Source: Bacteriovorax sp. | Lineage (GTDB): Bacteria; Bdellovibrionota; Bacteriovoracia; Bacteriovoracales; Bacteriovoracaceae | Assembly: GCA_014378525.1 (NCBI GenBank) | Contig: JACMNL010000026.1 | Span: 1 to 64,000, forward strand | DNA length: 64,000 bases | Reading direction: 5' to 3' | Notes under the pieces: generated by a model | Database searches by the model: none | What the model saw: the letters and a program-made list of their open reading frames with translations, nothing else | What the model was told of the DNA's origin: nothing | Program-made: the position numbers and the translations under genes | Shown here: piece after piece, positions 23,966 through 33,605 of the stretch | How positions within the stretch are numbered: the stretch's first letter is position 1 | How the letters are laid out: each line of letters begins with the position of its first letter

Positions 23966-26900
23966 ATGAAGACCCTTCAAAATATTCTATTCTTGTTTGC
24001 TGTCACTTTGTTTTTACAAAGTTGTGTGGCCAGCAGTCCATCGAATTCAAGAAAATCTCTTTCATCATCAGTTAAAACTACAACGACAACTCCAGTCTCT
24101 CCTGTGTTTGCAGCAGACGAACTTCTCTACTGGTTTAGTTCTGCCAAAGTCACAGGAACAATTACTGTTAACAAAAATAGTGACAGTATTATTTATCTTC
24201 GCGGATCAAATGTTCACACTTTTTTAGCAAGTACAGATTCAAGTTCGTTTGAGTACTATCGCAAAACTTATTGTGTGGTTGGAACTTTTGGCGGAACAAA
24301 TAAACAATTGCGCGTGAGAGCTGTACCTATCTATGTTACAAACTACTCAACAAATACAATTGAAAGACTTTTAAGAATTGATATTCCGAGTAGTGCAGAA
24401 AATGCATCGACATGTGGATACTCAACAATTGATGGAGTTGCGCCAGGCTCTGCAGCCTACACTCTCAAAGATGTTTGTACATCGTGTTTGAGTGGATCAC
24501 TTACGACAACTTCAGTTGCTCCATCTACAGAGCCAGGATTAAGACTTTTTGTAAGTAACTCAACAGCAGCAACGTTGACTCAAATTCCAAAGACACAAAT
24601 TACATTCAGTTCAGTTGCCTTAAAAATTGATCTTACTTCGAGTTCATCAGATACAACAAACTCTTGTACCAATAGCTCATGTTCTTCAAAAGGGTTTGAC
24701 TGTTGTATTTCCGGCCAGTGTGTAAAAGACGCCAGTGAAAAATCGAACGCGAGTCTGGATCCACAGTACTCACAGGCAAAAAGTGATTACGCTACTAATC
24801 CGTTGAGCTTCATCAACTATCCAAACATCTATAATATTTGTACAAATATTTCTCATACTCCTCCTGTTACAATACCTCCTACGACGACAACTCCGGTGAG
24901 TGATGCGCAGACGAGAGTAAACACTTATCTTGCAGACTATACTTGTATTTATAAAGTAGTGACGACTAATCCTAGTCAATACTCTCTTTGTCTTCCTGCT
25001 GCCAATGAAGCTCAATACCTGGCCACAAAGAAAAAACTGGCAATTGCCTGTGGGTGTCCTTCAGGATACGACGATACAACTCGTGCAATCAGATGTCCTG
25101 ATTGGGGAGTCCGTCCGCTTTATAAATCTTCTGTAGAAACAATTACAAACATCGTAGACTTTTATTGTTACACTCCGACTCCTGCAAATCCGATCGGAAC
25201 AATTACAAACTTAAATGTAACTGTACCAAGCAGAAGTGCTCCTCACCGCTTTTATTCTACAGGCGGAAAAAATTATGACGACCTTACTGGAGTTGCTGCA
25301 AGTGTAATTCAGGAAGGCGATGATTTTTACTATTTAGATGATGCAAATAAGGCCTCTCCAGTTAATGGTTCTTACAACGTAAATTCTGTTATTGGACGGA
25401 TCAATGTCGGTCTCTCTCAAGCTCAACCTGCAAAGATGGTAGGAATTGAGTTAGGGAAAACTTATATCTTATCTACGACCAGCGGATATTTCACTCCATG
25501 TTCTAAATGTGCAAAAGACAGCTGGTTCCAGACTTTCACTGCTCATCCGGCCACTTCAGGTGGTAACGGGCTTCGTGCCTCAGGATTTACAACAGCACGT
25601 GACAGCTACTCTTCTAATGCGACTCTTGGTAACTATGAAGATACAAAATTTGGACGCGCTTGTTACCTTCCGGTGACGATGCTTCCATGGTCTCACAAAA
25701 AAGAAGCGACTGCTCAGCTGCAACGTATGGACCGTTTAAAAACTCAGGCCGCTTATTACATCAACGGATACCAGAGAGACTGGTTTGGATTTAATAAAGG
25801 TGCATTGATCGGATCATTCGATGGTGTGCAATGGTTTGCGATTGGTTCAGGAAGAAGAATTACAGCAACATCAACAAAATTATATCTTGCTTACAACAGC
25901 TCTTTCCTCGATCTTGCCGATCGTACAGATACAATCGTCAATATCATTCCGGATCTTTCAGCAAGTACTGCACCTGATTTTGATTATGATCCTGAATTAG
26001 GAATTGCAGATAAATCACAAAACATGGCCGGCAGTTGTCAGCAGTATCATCAGTGTGAAACTGATACTGATTGCGTGACTCAACTTGGGTGGGAATACTC
26101 TTGTGCAGATATGTCTCAATTAAAAACTCACTGGCCGGTTTACGATACTGATTCAAAAGAAATCGCTAACCAGGAAAAAACCGGAACTCTTTTTGAAATT
26201 TTAGGTGCAACAGCAACTGTCGGTGGTACTGGAAAACGCTGTGTATACCGTGGTGCAGGTGCCCCATGTCTGCGTACCTTTACTGACCTTGACGGTAACT
26301 TCAATCAGAAAGCACTAACATGTGCTCCAAACTTTTATTGCGCTTCATTGAATACAAGTAAATTTAACGATGCACTTGTTCGCTCTCCAAATGAATTTGA
26401 CGATATATTATTCGGGATGGATGCAAACGTTTTAGGCCGTCCGTTAAACTATGTAACAGCAAATAAACCTCTTACTGCAGATATCATCACCAATATAAAA
26501 TACAATGGTGCTTCGGATTCAATGGGACTTTCAGCATCTCAGGTTGATGACATGGGAATTTGTCGTCCAGGTAAAGCAATCAATGGTACGGCAGCTTACA
26601 ATCATTCAAATCCAGATACTGCAAAACGCTCAGATTATATTTCTCAAGTAGGGTCATGTGGATCAGCTATCACAGGGGCCGGTACAAGCTTAACAGCGAG
26701 AACAGTTTCATGCCCTGCTATTGGAGTAGATTTAAATTATGCTGATCATGCTGCTGCAAATATCAAGATATTATCAGCGATGCAAAACAGCTGTGGTGGT
26801 GAAGCAAAAGATACAGGAACGTTTGCTTCTGCGTTCGCCAACATCGAAGGTGGCTCACTTGCTCTGTTAAGAAATATTACACAACCAGTTTTAGCGGCCG

Positions 26901-29170
26901 ATGCTTGCTTTAGAAGAGCTGGTTCAGCGTGTTTTACAGATTTAGACTGCGGGCCAAACAGACTTCATTCTGATACAGTAGGTTCGTTGAATTTAAGTTA
27001 TTTTGGTGGAACACAGGCAGAACAAAGCTACTGGCAGGAAAATTTAGTGTGCGGCCAGGGTGATGCGACTCCAGCTATTGGATCTGCTGCTTACAATACA
27101 TATCAATTAAATCAAAACCGCTGCTGTCGTGAAATCGGAAAAGATTTTACTATGTACACGACAGGCCCTGCGACAATCGTTCCAGAAAATATGGGAACAA
27201 ACGTAAATCTTGATACGAAAAAATTTGCAACGTATGAACCGAAAGCAGCTAACCGCTACTCTCGTTATACAGTTTCTGATACGGCAATTTCAAGTCCTGC
27301 TTCAATTCCTGCTGTAACAGCGACTGCTGCACCTTCGAAAAATCAGTGGAAAGTTATCAATGAAACCGGATCCCTTACTTGCTGTGGTGGCGGATGGGTA
27401 AGAAAATTTGCTGACGGAACTCACGACTGGACAGTGAAAAGTCGTCTGTCTCTTGAGACATCAAACTTCCAGTGTCTAAACTACCGCTCTCCTTTAGTTT
27501 CTCCGGACTACAATGGTTTTGGTGATGCTGCTGATAAAATTGTTAAATCTACTTTCCAGAGAGAGTATGAATATTTCTGTAAATCACCATCGCAAAATGG
27601 TTGTATGCAAATTCTTTACAGAGATATTAACGGATACACAATTGTTCCTCCACTTTTCTATGAACCATCTGATGTAAAAAATCTACCGTCAGATGAATCC
27701 TCTGTTCCGCTTTGGGCAACAGCACCTCCATATGCAGCAGCTGGTGCATTTACAGCTTCACCTGCACTTGGAAACACAAGACTAGACACCGGCCCGGTTG
27801 GAGATATTACAACTGGAAATTATACTTTCAAAATGAATCAGGATGTTCCATACCAGCCTTTCGCGTATACATTTACTCAATGGCCTTATGATCTTTACAC
27901 ATATCCTGATGGATCGAAGAGCGCACTTACATGGTTCAGTAGCATCGATACAGATTATGGTGTGAGTATATACCTTCCTGCTTACATTCCATTCAATACA
28001 GCTACAAGCACACCAGGCTTTAGCAAAATTTATGTTAAATATTTTTACGCTGATGGAAGAATTGAAGTTGTAAACATCACGAACCTTCAGGTTTCAGCTG
28101 CGACTTGTAATAACGTTGCCAATTATCCTGCCAACGTTGCAAACGGACAGCCAATTGATGCTCTTGGTGCTGGAATAAATGAAGCATGGTGTGTCTCTGC
28201 AAACTCTAAAACACAAAATCGTCCGATGTTAAACGTGAAAGCTTACACTGGTGCTGTTGCCTCAAGAAAATGGGCATACGCTTCTGTTGTCATCGATTTC
28301 CAGCCGCTGGAAAAACAAAAAGGAACGCGAGTTTCAACTCCAGGGAATGCGTATTATTACTTAACAAAACTTGGAAGATTAGAGCTGATCGGTATTCCAC
28401 AAATAACTTACGAGCCGATCTACTGTAACAATAACCAGGACAATTTAGTTCCGGGAATTTTCAGCTCGACTATTAAAACCAGAGCACAGTTCGATGCTGT
28501 CGCAAAAACAAACTTGGTTTATAATCAGCTGATGAATTATGATGAAGACGGAACAAGTGAACCCGAGTCCACTCCAAACATGGGGAACATCGGAAATAAA
28601 TTTACATATCAGGATCAACTTTCTCACGCAGCAGTCTTCTCTTCAAAAGATTTTACTTGCTGTACTCCATTAGGAAAAGAAACTGCATCAGGTGCAAAAT
28701 GCTGTTCAGGATACGCCAATACAACAAGCGGAAAACTGACTTGTAAACTTCCTATTGGTACTGATCTAAATGTTTTCTTCAATAAGTTTGTTTCCGGTGA
28801 AGGTATCGGCGATACTCAACCAGGCGGTGGTTTATTACTGCCATCATCAGACGGAACAACTGTGACTGAAGAGCAAAGTGACTTTAACGAGTATACTGGT
28901 GAACCAAAAATGAGACCGAGTACTTTCCAGAAACTGGAAGAATTAGGAAAAGCATACTGTGCAAACCTAAAAGTTGGTAACGGCGGATCTTTCGGCCAGT
29001 TCCCACCTGAACCATACAGCGGATATGTGTTGCCATCTGGGACTACGAATTTCTCTTATCCTATCAGTATCGTTGACTCGATTATCGATTCAGAAGCATC
29101 CGGTAATAATGCCGGCAAGTTCCCTTTTGATAACGGCTATCGCTGGGACCACCATTATTATTGCAAATAA
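23966..29170 (+). CDS. Giant cysteine-rich lipoprotein, unknown function
   Basis: A 1734-residue protein I do not recognise. It begins with a lipoprotein signal (MKTLQNILFLFAVTLFLQSC; lipobox LQSC) and a Ser/Thr-rich linker, so it is probably anchored in the outer membrane. Cysteines are abundant throughout, with repeated CC pairs (FDCCISGQC, NRCCREIG, LTCCGGGW, FTCCTPLG, AKCCSGY) and CxxD-type stretches such as CETDTDCVTQ that recall small disulphide knots. Aromatic residues and Thr/Asn/Ser are frequent, as in extracellular beta-rich proteins. No catalytic motif was seen. A role in adhesion or prey contact is possible but unsupported by sequence. Confidence 0.8.
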   Translation: MKTLQNILFLFAVTLFLQSCVASSPSNSRKSLSSSVKTTTTTPVSPVFAADELLYWFSSAKVTGTITVNKNSDSIIYLRGSNVHTFLASTDSSSFEYYRKTYCVVGTFGGTNKQLRVRAVPIYVTNYSTNTIERLLRIDIPSSAENASTCGYSTIDGVAPGSAAYTLKDVCTSCLSGSLTTTSVAPSTEPGLRLFVSNSTAATLTQIPKTQITFSSVALKIDLTSSSSDTTNSCTNSSCSSKGFDCCISGQCVKDASEKSNASLDPQYSQAKSDYATNPLSFINYPNIYNICTNISHTPPVTIPPTTTTPVSDAQTRVNTYLADYTCIYKVVTTNPSQYSLCLPAANEAQYLATKKKLAIACGCPSGYDDTTRAIRCPDWGVRPLYKSSVETITNIVDFYCYTPTPANPIGTITNLNVTVPSRSAPHRFYSTGGKNYDDLTGVAASVIQEGDDFYYLDDANKASPVNGSYNVNSVIGRINVGLSQAQPAKMVGIELGKTYILSTTSGYFTPCSKCAKDSWFQTFTAHPATSGGNGLRASGFTTARDSYSSNATLGNYEDTKFGRACYLPVTMLPWSHKKEATAQLQRMDRLKTQAAYYINGYQRDWFGFNKGALIGSFDGVQWFAIGSGRRITATSTKLYLAYNSSFLDLADRTDTIVNIIPDLSASTAPDFDYDPELGIADKSQNMAGSCQQYHQCETDTDCVTQLGWEYSCADMSQLKTHWPVYDTDSKEIANQEKTGTLFEILGATATVGGTGKRCVYRGAGAPCLRTFTDLDGNFNQKALTCAPNFYCASLNTSKFNDALVRSPNEFDDILFGMDANVLGRPLNYVTANKPLTADIITNIKYNGASDSMGLSASQVDDMGICRPGKAINGTAAYNHSNPDTAKRSDYISQVGSCGSAITGAGTSLTARTVSCPAIGVDLNYADHAAANIKILSAMQNSCGGEAKDTGTFASAFANIEGGSLALLRNITQPVLAADACFRRAGSACFTDLDCGPNRLHSDTVGSLNLSYFGGTQAEQSYWQENLVCGQGDATPAIGSAAYNTYQLNQNRCCREIGKDFTMYTTGPATIVPENMGTNVNLDTKKFATYEPKAANRYSRYTVSDTAISSPASIPAVTATAAPSKNQWKVINETGSLTCCGGGWVRKFADGTHDWTVKSRLSLETSNFQCLNYRSPLVSPDYNGFGDAADKIVKSTFQREYEYFCKSPSQNGCMQILYRDINGYTIVPPLFYEPSDVKNLPSDESSVPLWATAPPYAAAGAFTASPALGNTRLDTGPVGDITTGNYTFKMNQDVPYQPFAYTFTQWPYDLYTYPDGSKSALTWFSSIDTDYGVSIYLPAYIPFNTATSTPGFSKIYVKYFYADGRIEVVNITNLQVSAATCNNVANYPANVANGQPIDALGAGINEAWCVSANSKTQNRPMLNVKAYTGAVASRKWAYASVVIDFQPLEKQKGTRVSTPGNAYYYLTKLGRLELIGIPQITYEPIYCNNNQDNLVPGIFSSTIKTRAQFDAVAKTNLVYNQLMNYDEDGTSEPESTPNMGNIGNKFTYQDQLSHAAVFSSKDFTCCTPLGKETASGAKCCSGYANTTSGKLTCKLPIGTDLNVFFNKFVSGEGIGDTQPGGGLLLPSSDGTTVTEEQSDFNEYTGEPKMRPSTFQKLEELGKAYCANLKVGNGGSFGQFPPEPYSGYVLPSGTTNFSYPISIVDSIIDSEASGNNAGKFPFDNGYRWDHHYYCK

Positions 29171-29219
29171 CTCGCAGAAAACCGTTTTCAACTCCGGTTT
29201 AGTCTGCTAAATTGGCCTC

Positions 29220-30068
29220 ATGAAGACCATCTTTCTTGTGCCATTTTTCCTGTTTGTAAGTCCAGTAATTGCAGGAGTAAAAATCTCGTGTTCACATCCT
29301 GAATTATGCAGAGTCGCTAAAATTATTTTCTCTGAAAATCATATTTCTAATTTTGAATTTGAATCTCTCGTAAAAATTGTGGGAGACCCCCATGAGTTTG
29401 AACCTACAACAACTGAAGTGAAAGACCTGATCAAATCAGAAATTTTAATTTCTGGCCCCGTTGAACTTAATCCCTGGATTAAAAAAGTAAATTACCAGCG
29501 CTCTAAAATGAACAGCGTGAAAACTATCAATGTTCCGCTTGAAGACAGCGACTACAATCAATACGCATCTATTAGTCGCGAACCACTTTCCCACTTCTGG
29601 TTATACCCTAAAATTTTCTGTTCACTCAAAACTCATATGGAAGAACAGTTTGTGGCCATGGGTTACTTAAAAACTCTTCCACAAAATAAAACTTGTGCAA
29701 CAGAAGGTGCAAAAGTCACCGCGGAATTACAATCGACCCTGGAATCTTTAAAACTTCCTGTCATTCTCACTCACGATGCTTTATTACCTTTACTTGAATC
29801 ACTAAAATTTTCCAGTGGGGTTGTAGCGATAAAAGGCTCTGGTCACCATTCTGAAGCCTCTCCTCAGTCCGTTAAAAAACTTTACGATGCCCTTAAGTCA
29901 CCCAAAGCTATCTGGGTTATCGAAACAAAAATAAGCGTACCTCAAAATATTCTATCGAAAAAAAGAAACACGGATCTTGTCGTGAATATAGATACAGCGA
30001 ATTCAGAAGGCACAGATTATTTTCAGGTGCTGAAAATTTTCAACGAAAAATTAAAGGCGCTAAAATGA
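29220..30068 (+). CDS. znuA: Zinc/manganese ABC transporter substrate-binding protein (ZnuA-like)
   Basis: A 282-residue periplasmic metal-binding protein of the ZnuA/TroA (cluster A-I) family with a signal peptide ending near VSPVIA. Metal ligands can be placed in GDPHEFEPTT near 58 (His), SHFWLYP near 122 (His) and THDALLP near 186 (His). The His-rich loop typical of E. coli ZnuA is absent; the fourth ligand is probably acidic, near the C-terminus. It overlaps znuC by 4 bases. Zinc is likely from the operon context, but manganese cannot be excluded. Confidence 0.88.
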   Translation: MKTIFLVPFFLFVSPVIAGVKISCSHPELCRVAKIIFSENHISNFEFESLVKIVGDPHEFEPTTTEVKDLIKSEILISGPVELNPWIKKVNYQRSKMNSVKTINVPLEDSDYNQYASISREPLSHFWLYPKIFCSLKTHMEEQFVAMGYLKTLPQNKTCATEGAKVTAELQSTLESLKLPVILTHDALLPLLESLKFSSGVVAIKGSGHHSEASPQSVKKLYDALKSPKAIWVIETKISVPQNILSKKRNTDLVVNIDTANSEGTDYFQVLKIFNEKLKALK

Positions 30069-30898
30069 GTGAGACAATCCTTCGCGCAGAAAAAATCAGC
30101 TTTAGCTATGATGGATATGATCCGATCCTGAAAGATATTTCATTTTCATTAAAACGCGGAGAAAGCCTTGGCGTACTAGGCCCTAATGGCGGTGGTAAAT
30201 CTACGTTAATGAAAATCATTGCAGGACTGCTGAAACCTTCAAGCGGTGAAATTTTTTTCAATGAAAAGCCTGTCAGTGAATTTAAAGGTTACCCTTTTCA
30301 TTTATTTTCTTATGTCCCGCAATCTAGTGAACTAAATCCAACAATGCCGGTGAAGGTTTTTGAGTTTCTGGATTTCTCAATGTCACTGTATAAAATTAAA
30401 AATCCAAAACTCATTGAGGAACTTTTAGAAATCGTTGGTATTTCCCACAAAAAGAATTCGTTACTTTCAAAACTTTCCGGTGGAGAAAAACAGCGGGTAC
30501 TCATCGCCCGCGCAATGATTCAAAAACCTCAGCTACTTCTTCTGGATGAACCCACTAAGGGTCTCGACAGTAAAGGACAGGATCAGCTGCTGGCACTCAT
30601 TGAGAACATTAAAAAGCGCGATGGCACTGCTGTCATGATCGTCGATCACAACATTAACCAGATTATCAAGAGCTGCCAGAATATTTTATGCCTGAACCGC
30701 AATTATCACTGGCATGACCATAAGGATTTTCTTACAAAAAATATTCTTGAAGATATTTATCACTGTGAGTTTGAACATCTATTAATTCACGAAAAAGATT
30801 TAGGTACGGATCATCCGCACAATCATCACTTCTGCGAACATGATCATGACATGATCCCGGCGCCTATTTCTCATCCTTTCATCAGGAGAAAACCGTGA
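30065..30898 (+). CDS. znuC: Metal ABC transporter ATPase with His-rich tail (ZnuC-like)
   Basis: A 277-residue ABC ATPase: Walker A GPNGGGKST near 41, Q-loop YVPQSSE, signature LSGGEKQR near 141, Walker B LLLLDEP and the switch histidine in VDHNIN. It drives metal import with ZnuA and ZnuB. The last 65 residues carry about 16 histidines plus Cys and Asp (DHPHNHHFCEHDHD), a likely metal-binding extension that could gate transport. Start overlaps the end of znuA and the stop overlaps znuB by 4 bases, indicating coupled translation. Confidence 0.93.
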   Translation: MSETILRAEKISFSYDGYDPILKDISFSLKRGESLGVLGPNGGGKSTLMKIIAGLLKPSSGEIFFNEKPVSEFKGYPFHLFSYVPQSSELNPTMPVKVFEFLDFSMSLYKIKNPKLIEELLEIVGISHKKNSLLSKLSGGEKQRVLIARAMIQKPQLLLLDEPTKGLDSKGQDQLLALIENIKKRDGTAVMIVDHNINQIIKSCQNILCLNRNYHWHDHKDFLTKNILEDIYHCEFEHLLIHEKDLGTDHPHNHHFCEHDHDMIPAPISHPFIRRKP

Positions 30899-31734
30899 GC
30901 GCTTACTTTACAGACTTCCTTCATTACGATTTTTTATTGTACGCACTGCTCGGGACAATTTTTTTATCGCTTACATGTGGCCTGATTTCTCCACTGATTA
31001 TCGCGAGAAAGAATGCTTTCATGGGCGCAGCGATTTCTCACTCGACTCTACTCGGTCTGGCAATTTCGTTAAGCCTTTTTCAGGCCACACAGGCCTTGCC
31101 GGTTTTTTTATCGACGTTGTTAATTACAATTTTTTTAACACTGTTTCTTGCCTATTCAACTTTTAGACAAAAACTTCCCAATGATTCTTTGATAGGAATT
31201 TTTTATACGTCTTCGATGGCACTCGGAATTATCATTCATACACTTTTTGCCAAAGACCAGAGTGATCTTTTAAGTTTTTTATTCGGGAATATCCTGCTTT
31301 TAACCAAAGAAGATTTGTACCTGTCGTTTATTATTTTAATCATTACCATTCTTGTGATTCTCATTCCGATGAAAAAATGGCTCTTCTTAACTTTTGACGA
31401 AGAAGGAGCAATTACCTCAGGAATTAGAGCGCAGGTTTTTCATTATGCATTTTTTGTTTTACTCGCTTTTTTAATTGTTACCAGCATCAAACTGGCCGGA
31501 ACAGTTCTGGTGGAAACACTTTTACTGGTACCAGGTTTTTTTGCATTGAAATTCTCCACTAATATCAGGCAGACATTTGCTATAAGCACGATTTTTTCAG
31601 TGGTTTTTGCTGTGATCGGAATTGTCCTTGCTAACGCCTTCGGACTTCCAAGTGGCGCGACTCTCGCAGTCGTTCTCTTTGGTGCTCTTATTCTATCCCT
31701 TTTAGTAAAAAGAGTTTATAATTTACTAAGATAA
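30895..31734 (+). CDS. znuB: Metal ABC transporter permease (ZnuB-like)
   Basis: A 279-residue inner-membrane permease of the ABC-3 family with about eight hydrophobic segments. GLISPLIIARKNAFMGAAISHSTLLG near residue 25 and the later VGTVLVETLLLVPG-like stretch (KLAGTVLVETLLLVPGFFA) are conserved in ZnuB/TroC/MntB permeases. It completes the znuABC operon. No Zur-type palindrome was recognised upstream of znuA. Confidence 0.93.
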   Translation: MSAYFTDFLHYDFLLYALLGTIFLSLTCGLISPLIIARKNAFMGAAISHSTLLGLAISLSLFQATQALPVFLSTLLITIFLTLFLAYSTFRQKLPNDSLIGIFYTSSMALGIIIHTLFAKDQSDLLSFLFGNILLLTKEDLYLSFIILIITILVILIPMKKWLFLTFDEEGAITSGIRAQVFHYAFFVLLAFLIVTSIKLAGTVLVETLLLVPGFFALKFSTNIRQTFAISTIFSVVFAVIGIVLANAFGLPSGATLAVVLFGALILSLLVKRVYNLLR

Positions 31735-31765
31735 ATTTACGTCAGACTTTTAAACAGGGATGTTT

Positions 31766-32242
31766 ATGAAAAATCAAAACGAGCCAAAAACCGTGGCCGA
31801 AAGTGCAGTTGAAATGCGCTTCCTCGTTATGCCCAACGATACCAATCCACAAAATTCAATCTTCGGGGGCGTCGTCATGTCGTGGATCGATATGGCAGCA
31901 GCAATGTGCGCTGAGAGACACTCAAACAGACCTGTCGTCACTGTTCACGTCGATGACATAAGCTTTAAGGCACCGATGAAAATCGGAGACCACGCGCTGA
32001 TTAAAGCAAGTATCAACTACGTCGGTAAAACATCGATGCTTGTTGGTGTAAAAGTTATTGCTGAAAATCCCTTCACGGGAATCACAAGACATACGACAAC
32101 CGCCTATCTTGCATTCGTTGCCCTTGATGATATCGGAAGACCAATTCAAATCAGAGGACTTATCCCAGAAACAGAAGATGAAATCCGCCGTTTCGAAAAT
32201 GGTAAGGCCCGTATCGACGATATGAAAAAAAATAAAAAATGA
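31766..32242 (+). CDS. Acyl-CoA thioesterase, hotdog fold (YciA-like)
   Basis: A 158-residue hotdog-fold thioesterase that hydrolyses acyl-CoA. The signature RFLVMPNDTNPQNSIFGGVVMSWIDMAA matches YciA/BACH-type enzymes: the Asn-Pro-x-x-x-x-x-Phe-Gly-Gly active-site helix and a catalytic Asp at WID. The track starts two codons earlier, but CAGGG abuts that ATG; the ATG at 31766 is correctly spaced, 6 bases after it. It begins a four-gene run with the ABC1 kinase-like gene 13 bases downstream. Confidence 0.9.
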   Translation: MKNQNEPKTVAESAVEMRFLVMPNDTNPQNSIFGGVVMSWIDMAAAMCAERHSNRPVVTVHVDDISFKAPMKIGDHALIKASINYVGKTSMLVGVKVIAENPFTGITRHTTTAYLAFVALDDIGRPIQIRGLIPETEDEIRRFENGKARIDDMKKNKK

Positions 32243-32255
32243 GGAATAAAAAATA

Positions 32256-33596
32256 ATGGGAGACGACTTCAAGTCCTCTAAATTATCCCGCTTCTTAAGT
32301 GTCGGAACAAGTCTTACGAAGGCGACAGCTCAACTTGCAGTTGATGCTGCAAAAACCAAAGCACAAAGCTACCTTGATAAAAATCCTGAAATAAAAGACA
32401 TGGGCCTGAAGATCAAGGCCTCAAAAGAAATTATCCAGACTATGGGCGAATTAAAAGGCGCCATGATGAAACTAGGACAAATGATTTCTATTTCCGAAGA
32501 TATGTTTTTACCAAAAGAAATTTCTGATCTCTTCCGTGACCTGCAAAAAAATTCACCATCAATGCCTGATGAAGAAGTCAAACGCATGATTATGGAAAAC
32601 TTCAAAAAAACACCGGAAGAACTTTTTCTTGAATTCGAAATAAAACCTATCGCTGCAGCAAGTATCGGCCAGGTACACAGGGCAAAACTTCATACTGGAG
32701 AATCGGTCGCCGTTAAAATCCAGTACCCGAAAATCGTCAACGCCATCAAATACGATTTTCAGAATCTGCATAAGATCGACAGACTGGTCCACCTTCTCTA
32801 TCCCAATAAACCAAACATCGACGGAATGATTGCAGAGCTAAAAACATCTCTTCTTGAAGAGTGCAATTATCTGCACGAGATGGAACAGATTCAGTATTTC
32901 AAAGTGCAGTATAAAGATAAATTTCCAATGATTCACATCCCGGCCGTCCATCCTGAATTCTGTACTGAGCAGATTTTAACTATGGAATGGGTTGAAGGTG
33001 ACTCATTTGAGGACACACTCTATTATACGGAAGAGCAGAAAAATTTTCTTGGCACTTCTTTGTATCAAAGTTATTTGTTTTCACTTTTTGAACTCAATAG
33101 ACTTCACACAGATCCGCAAAATGGAAATTATCTCTTTAAACCTGATAAAATTATCATGCTCGATTTTGGATCAACCAGAGAGTTTGACCGTGACTTCGTG
33201 GTCGATTACACGGGTCTCATGATGTCGATGGAAGAAAACCGTTCCGATATTTATTTTATCATTTCAAAAAAACTTCAGATGTTCCGCGAAGAAGATGAAG
33301 AAGAACTTCTGGTACGCCATTTTCACATGATCCGCGATCTTTATCTTCCTTACACCGTTGAAGGTGTACACACAATTACAGAAATAAATCCATTCCAGCT
33401 TTTTAAGGATTTCATCAAAGACCTCGACTTCAAAGGCCGGAAATCCCCAAGGCAGGAGTTTCTCCTCCTCGATCGCTCAACTTTTGGGCTTTACACTAAA
33501 TTGAAAGGCTGGAAGGCCCAAATTAATTGGCTGGAAGGCCGAAATAAGTTTAGGAATTCCATCGAAAATGAGGTTAAATTTAAATATCAGTTTTAG
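32256..33596 (+). CDS. ABC1/AarF (UbiB-like) atypical kinase
   Basis: A 446-residue member of the ABC1/UbiB/ADCK family, linked to quinone biosynthesis and lipid homeostasis. Family marks are the KxGQ helix (MMKLGQMISI near 71), the Ala-rich loop AAASIGQVHRA near 130 that replaces the usual glycine-rich loop, the VAVKIQYP lysine, and the metal-binding IMLDFGSTREF near 305. UbiB proteins often carry C-terminal membrane helices; none is seen here, and the tail is soluble. Its partner in this operon is unknown. Confidence 0.87.
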   Translation: MGDDFKSSKLSRFLSVGTSLTKATAQLAVDAAKTKAQSYLDKNPEIKDMGLKIKASKEIIQTMGELKGAMMKLGQMISISEDMFLPKEISDLFRDLQKNSPSMPDEEVKRMIMENFKKTPEELFLEFEIKPIAAASIGQVHRAKLHTGESVAVKIQYPKIVNAIKYDFQNLHKIDRLVHLLYPNKPNIDGMIAELKTSLLEECNYLHEMEQIQYFKVQYKDKFPMIHIPAVHPEFCTEQILTMEWVEGDSFEDTLYYTEEQKNFLGTSLYQSYLFSLFELNRLHTDPQNGNYLFKPDKIIMLDFGSTREFDRDFVVDYTGLMMSMEENRSDIYFIISKKLQMFREEDEEELLVRHFHMIRDLYLPYTVEGVHTITEINPFQLFKDFIKDLDFKGRKSPRQEFLLLDRSTFGLYTKLKGWKAQINWLEGRNKFRNSIENEVKFKYQF

Positions 33597-33605
33597 GATG
33601 AACTC

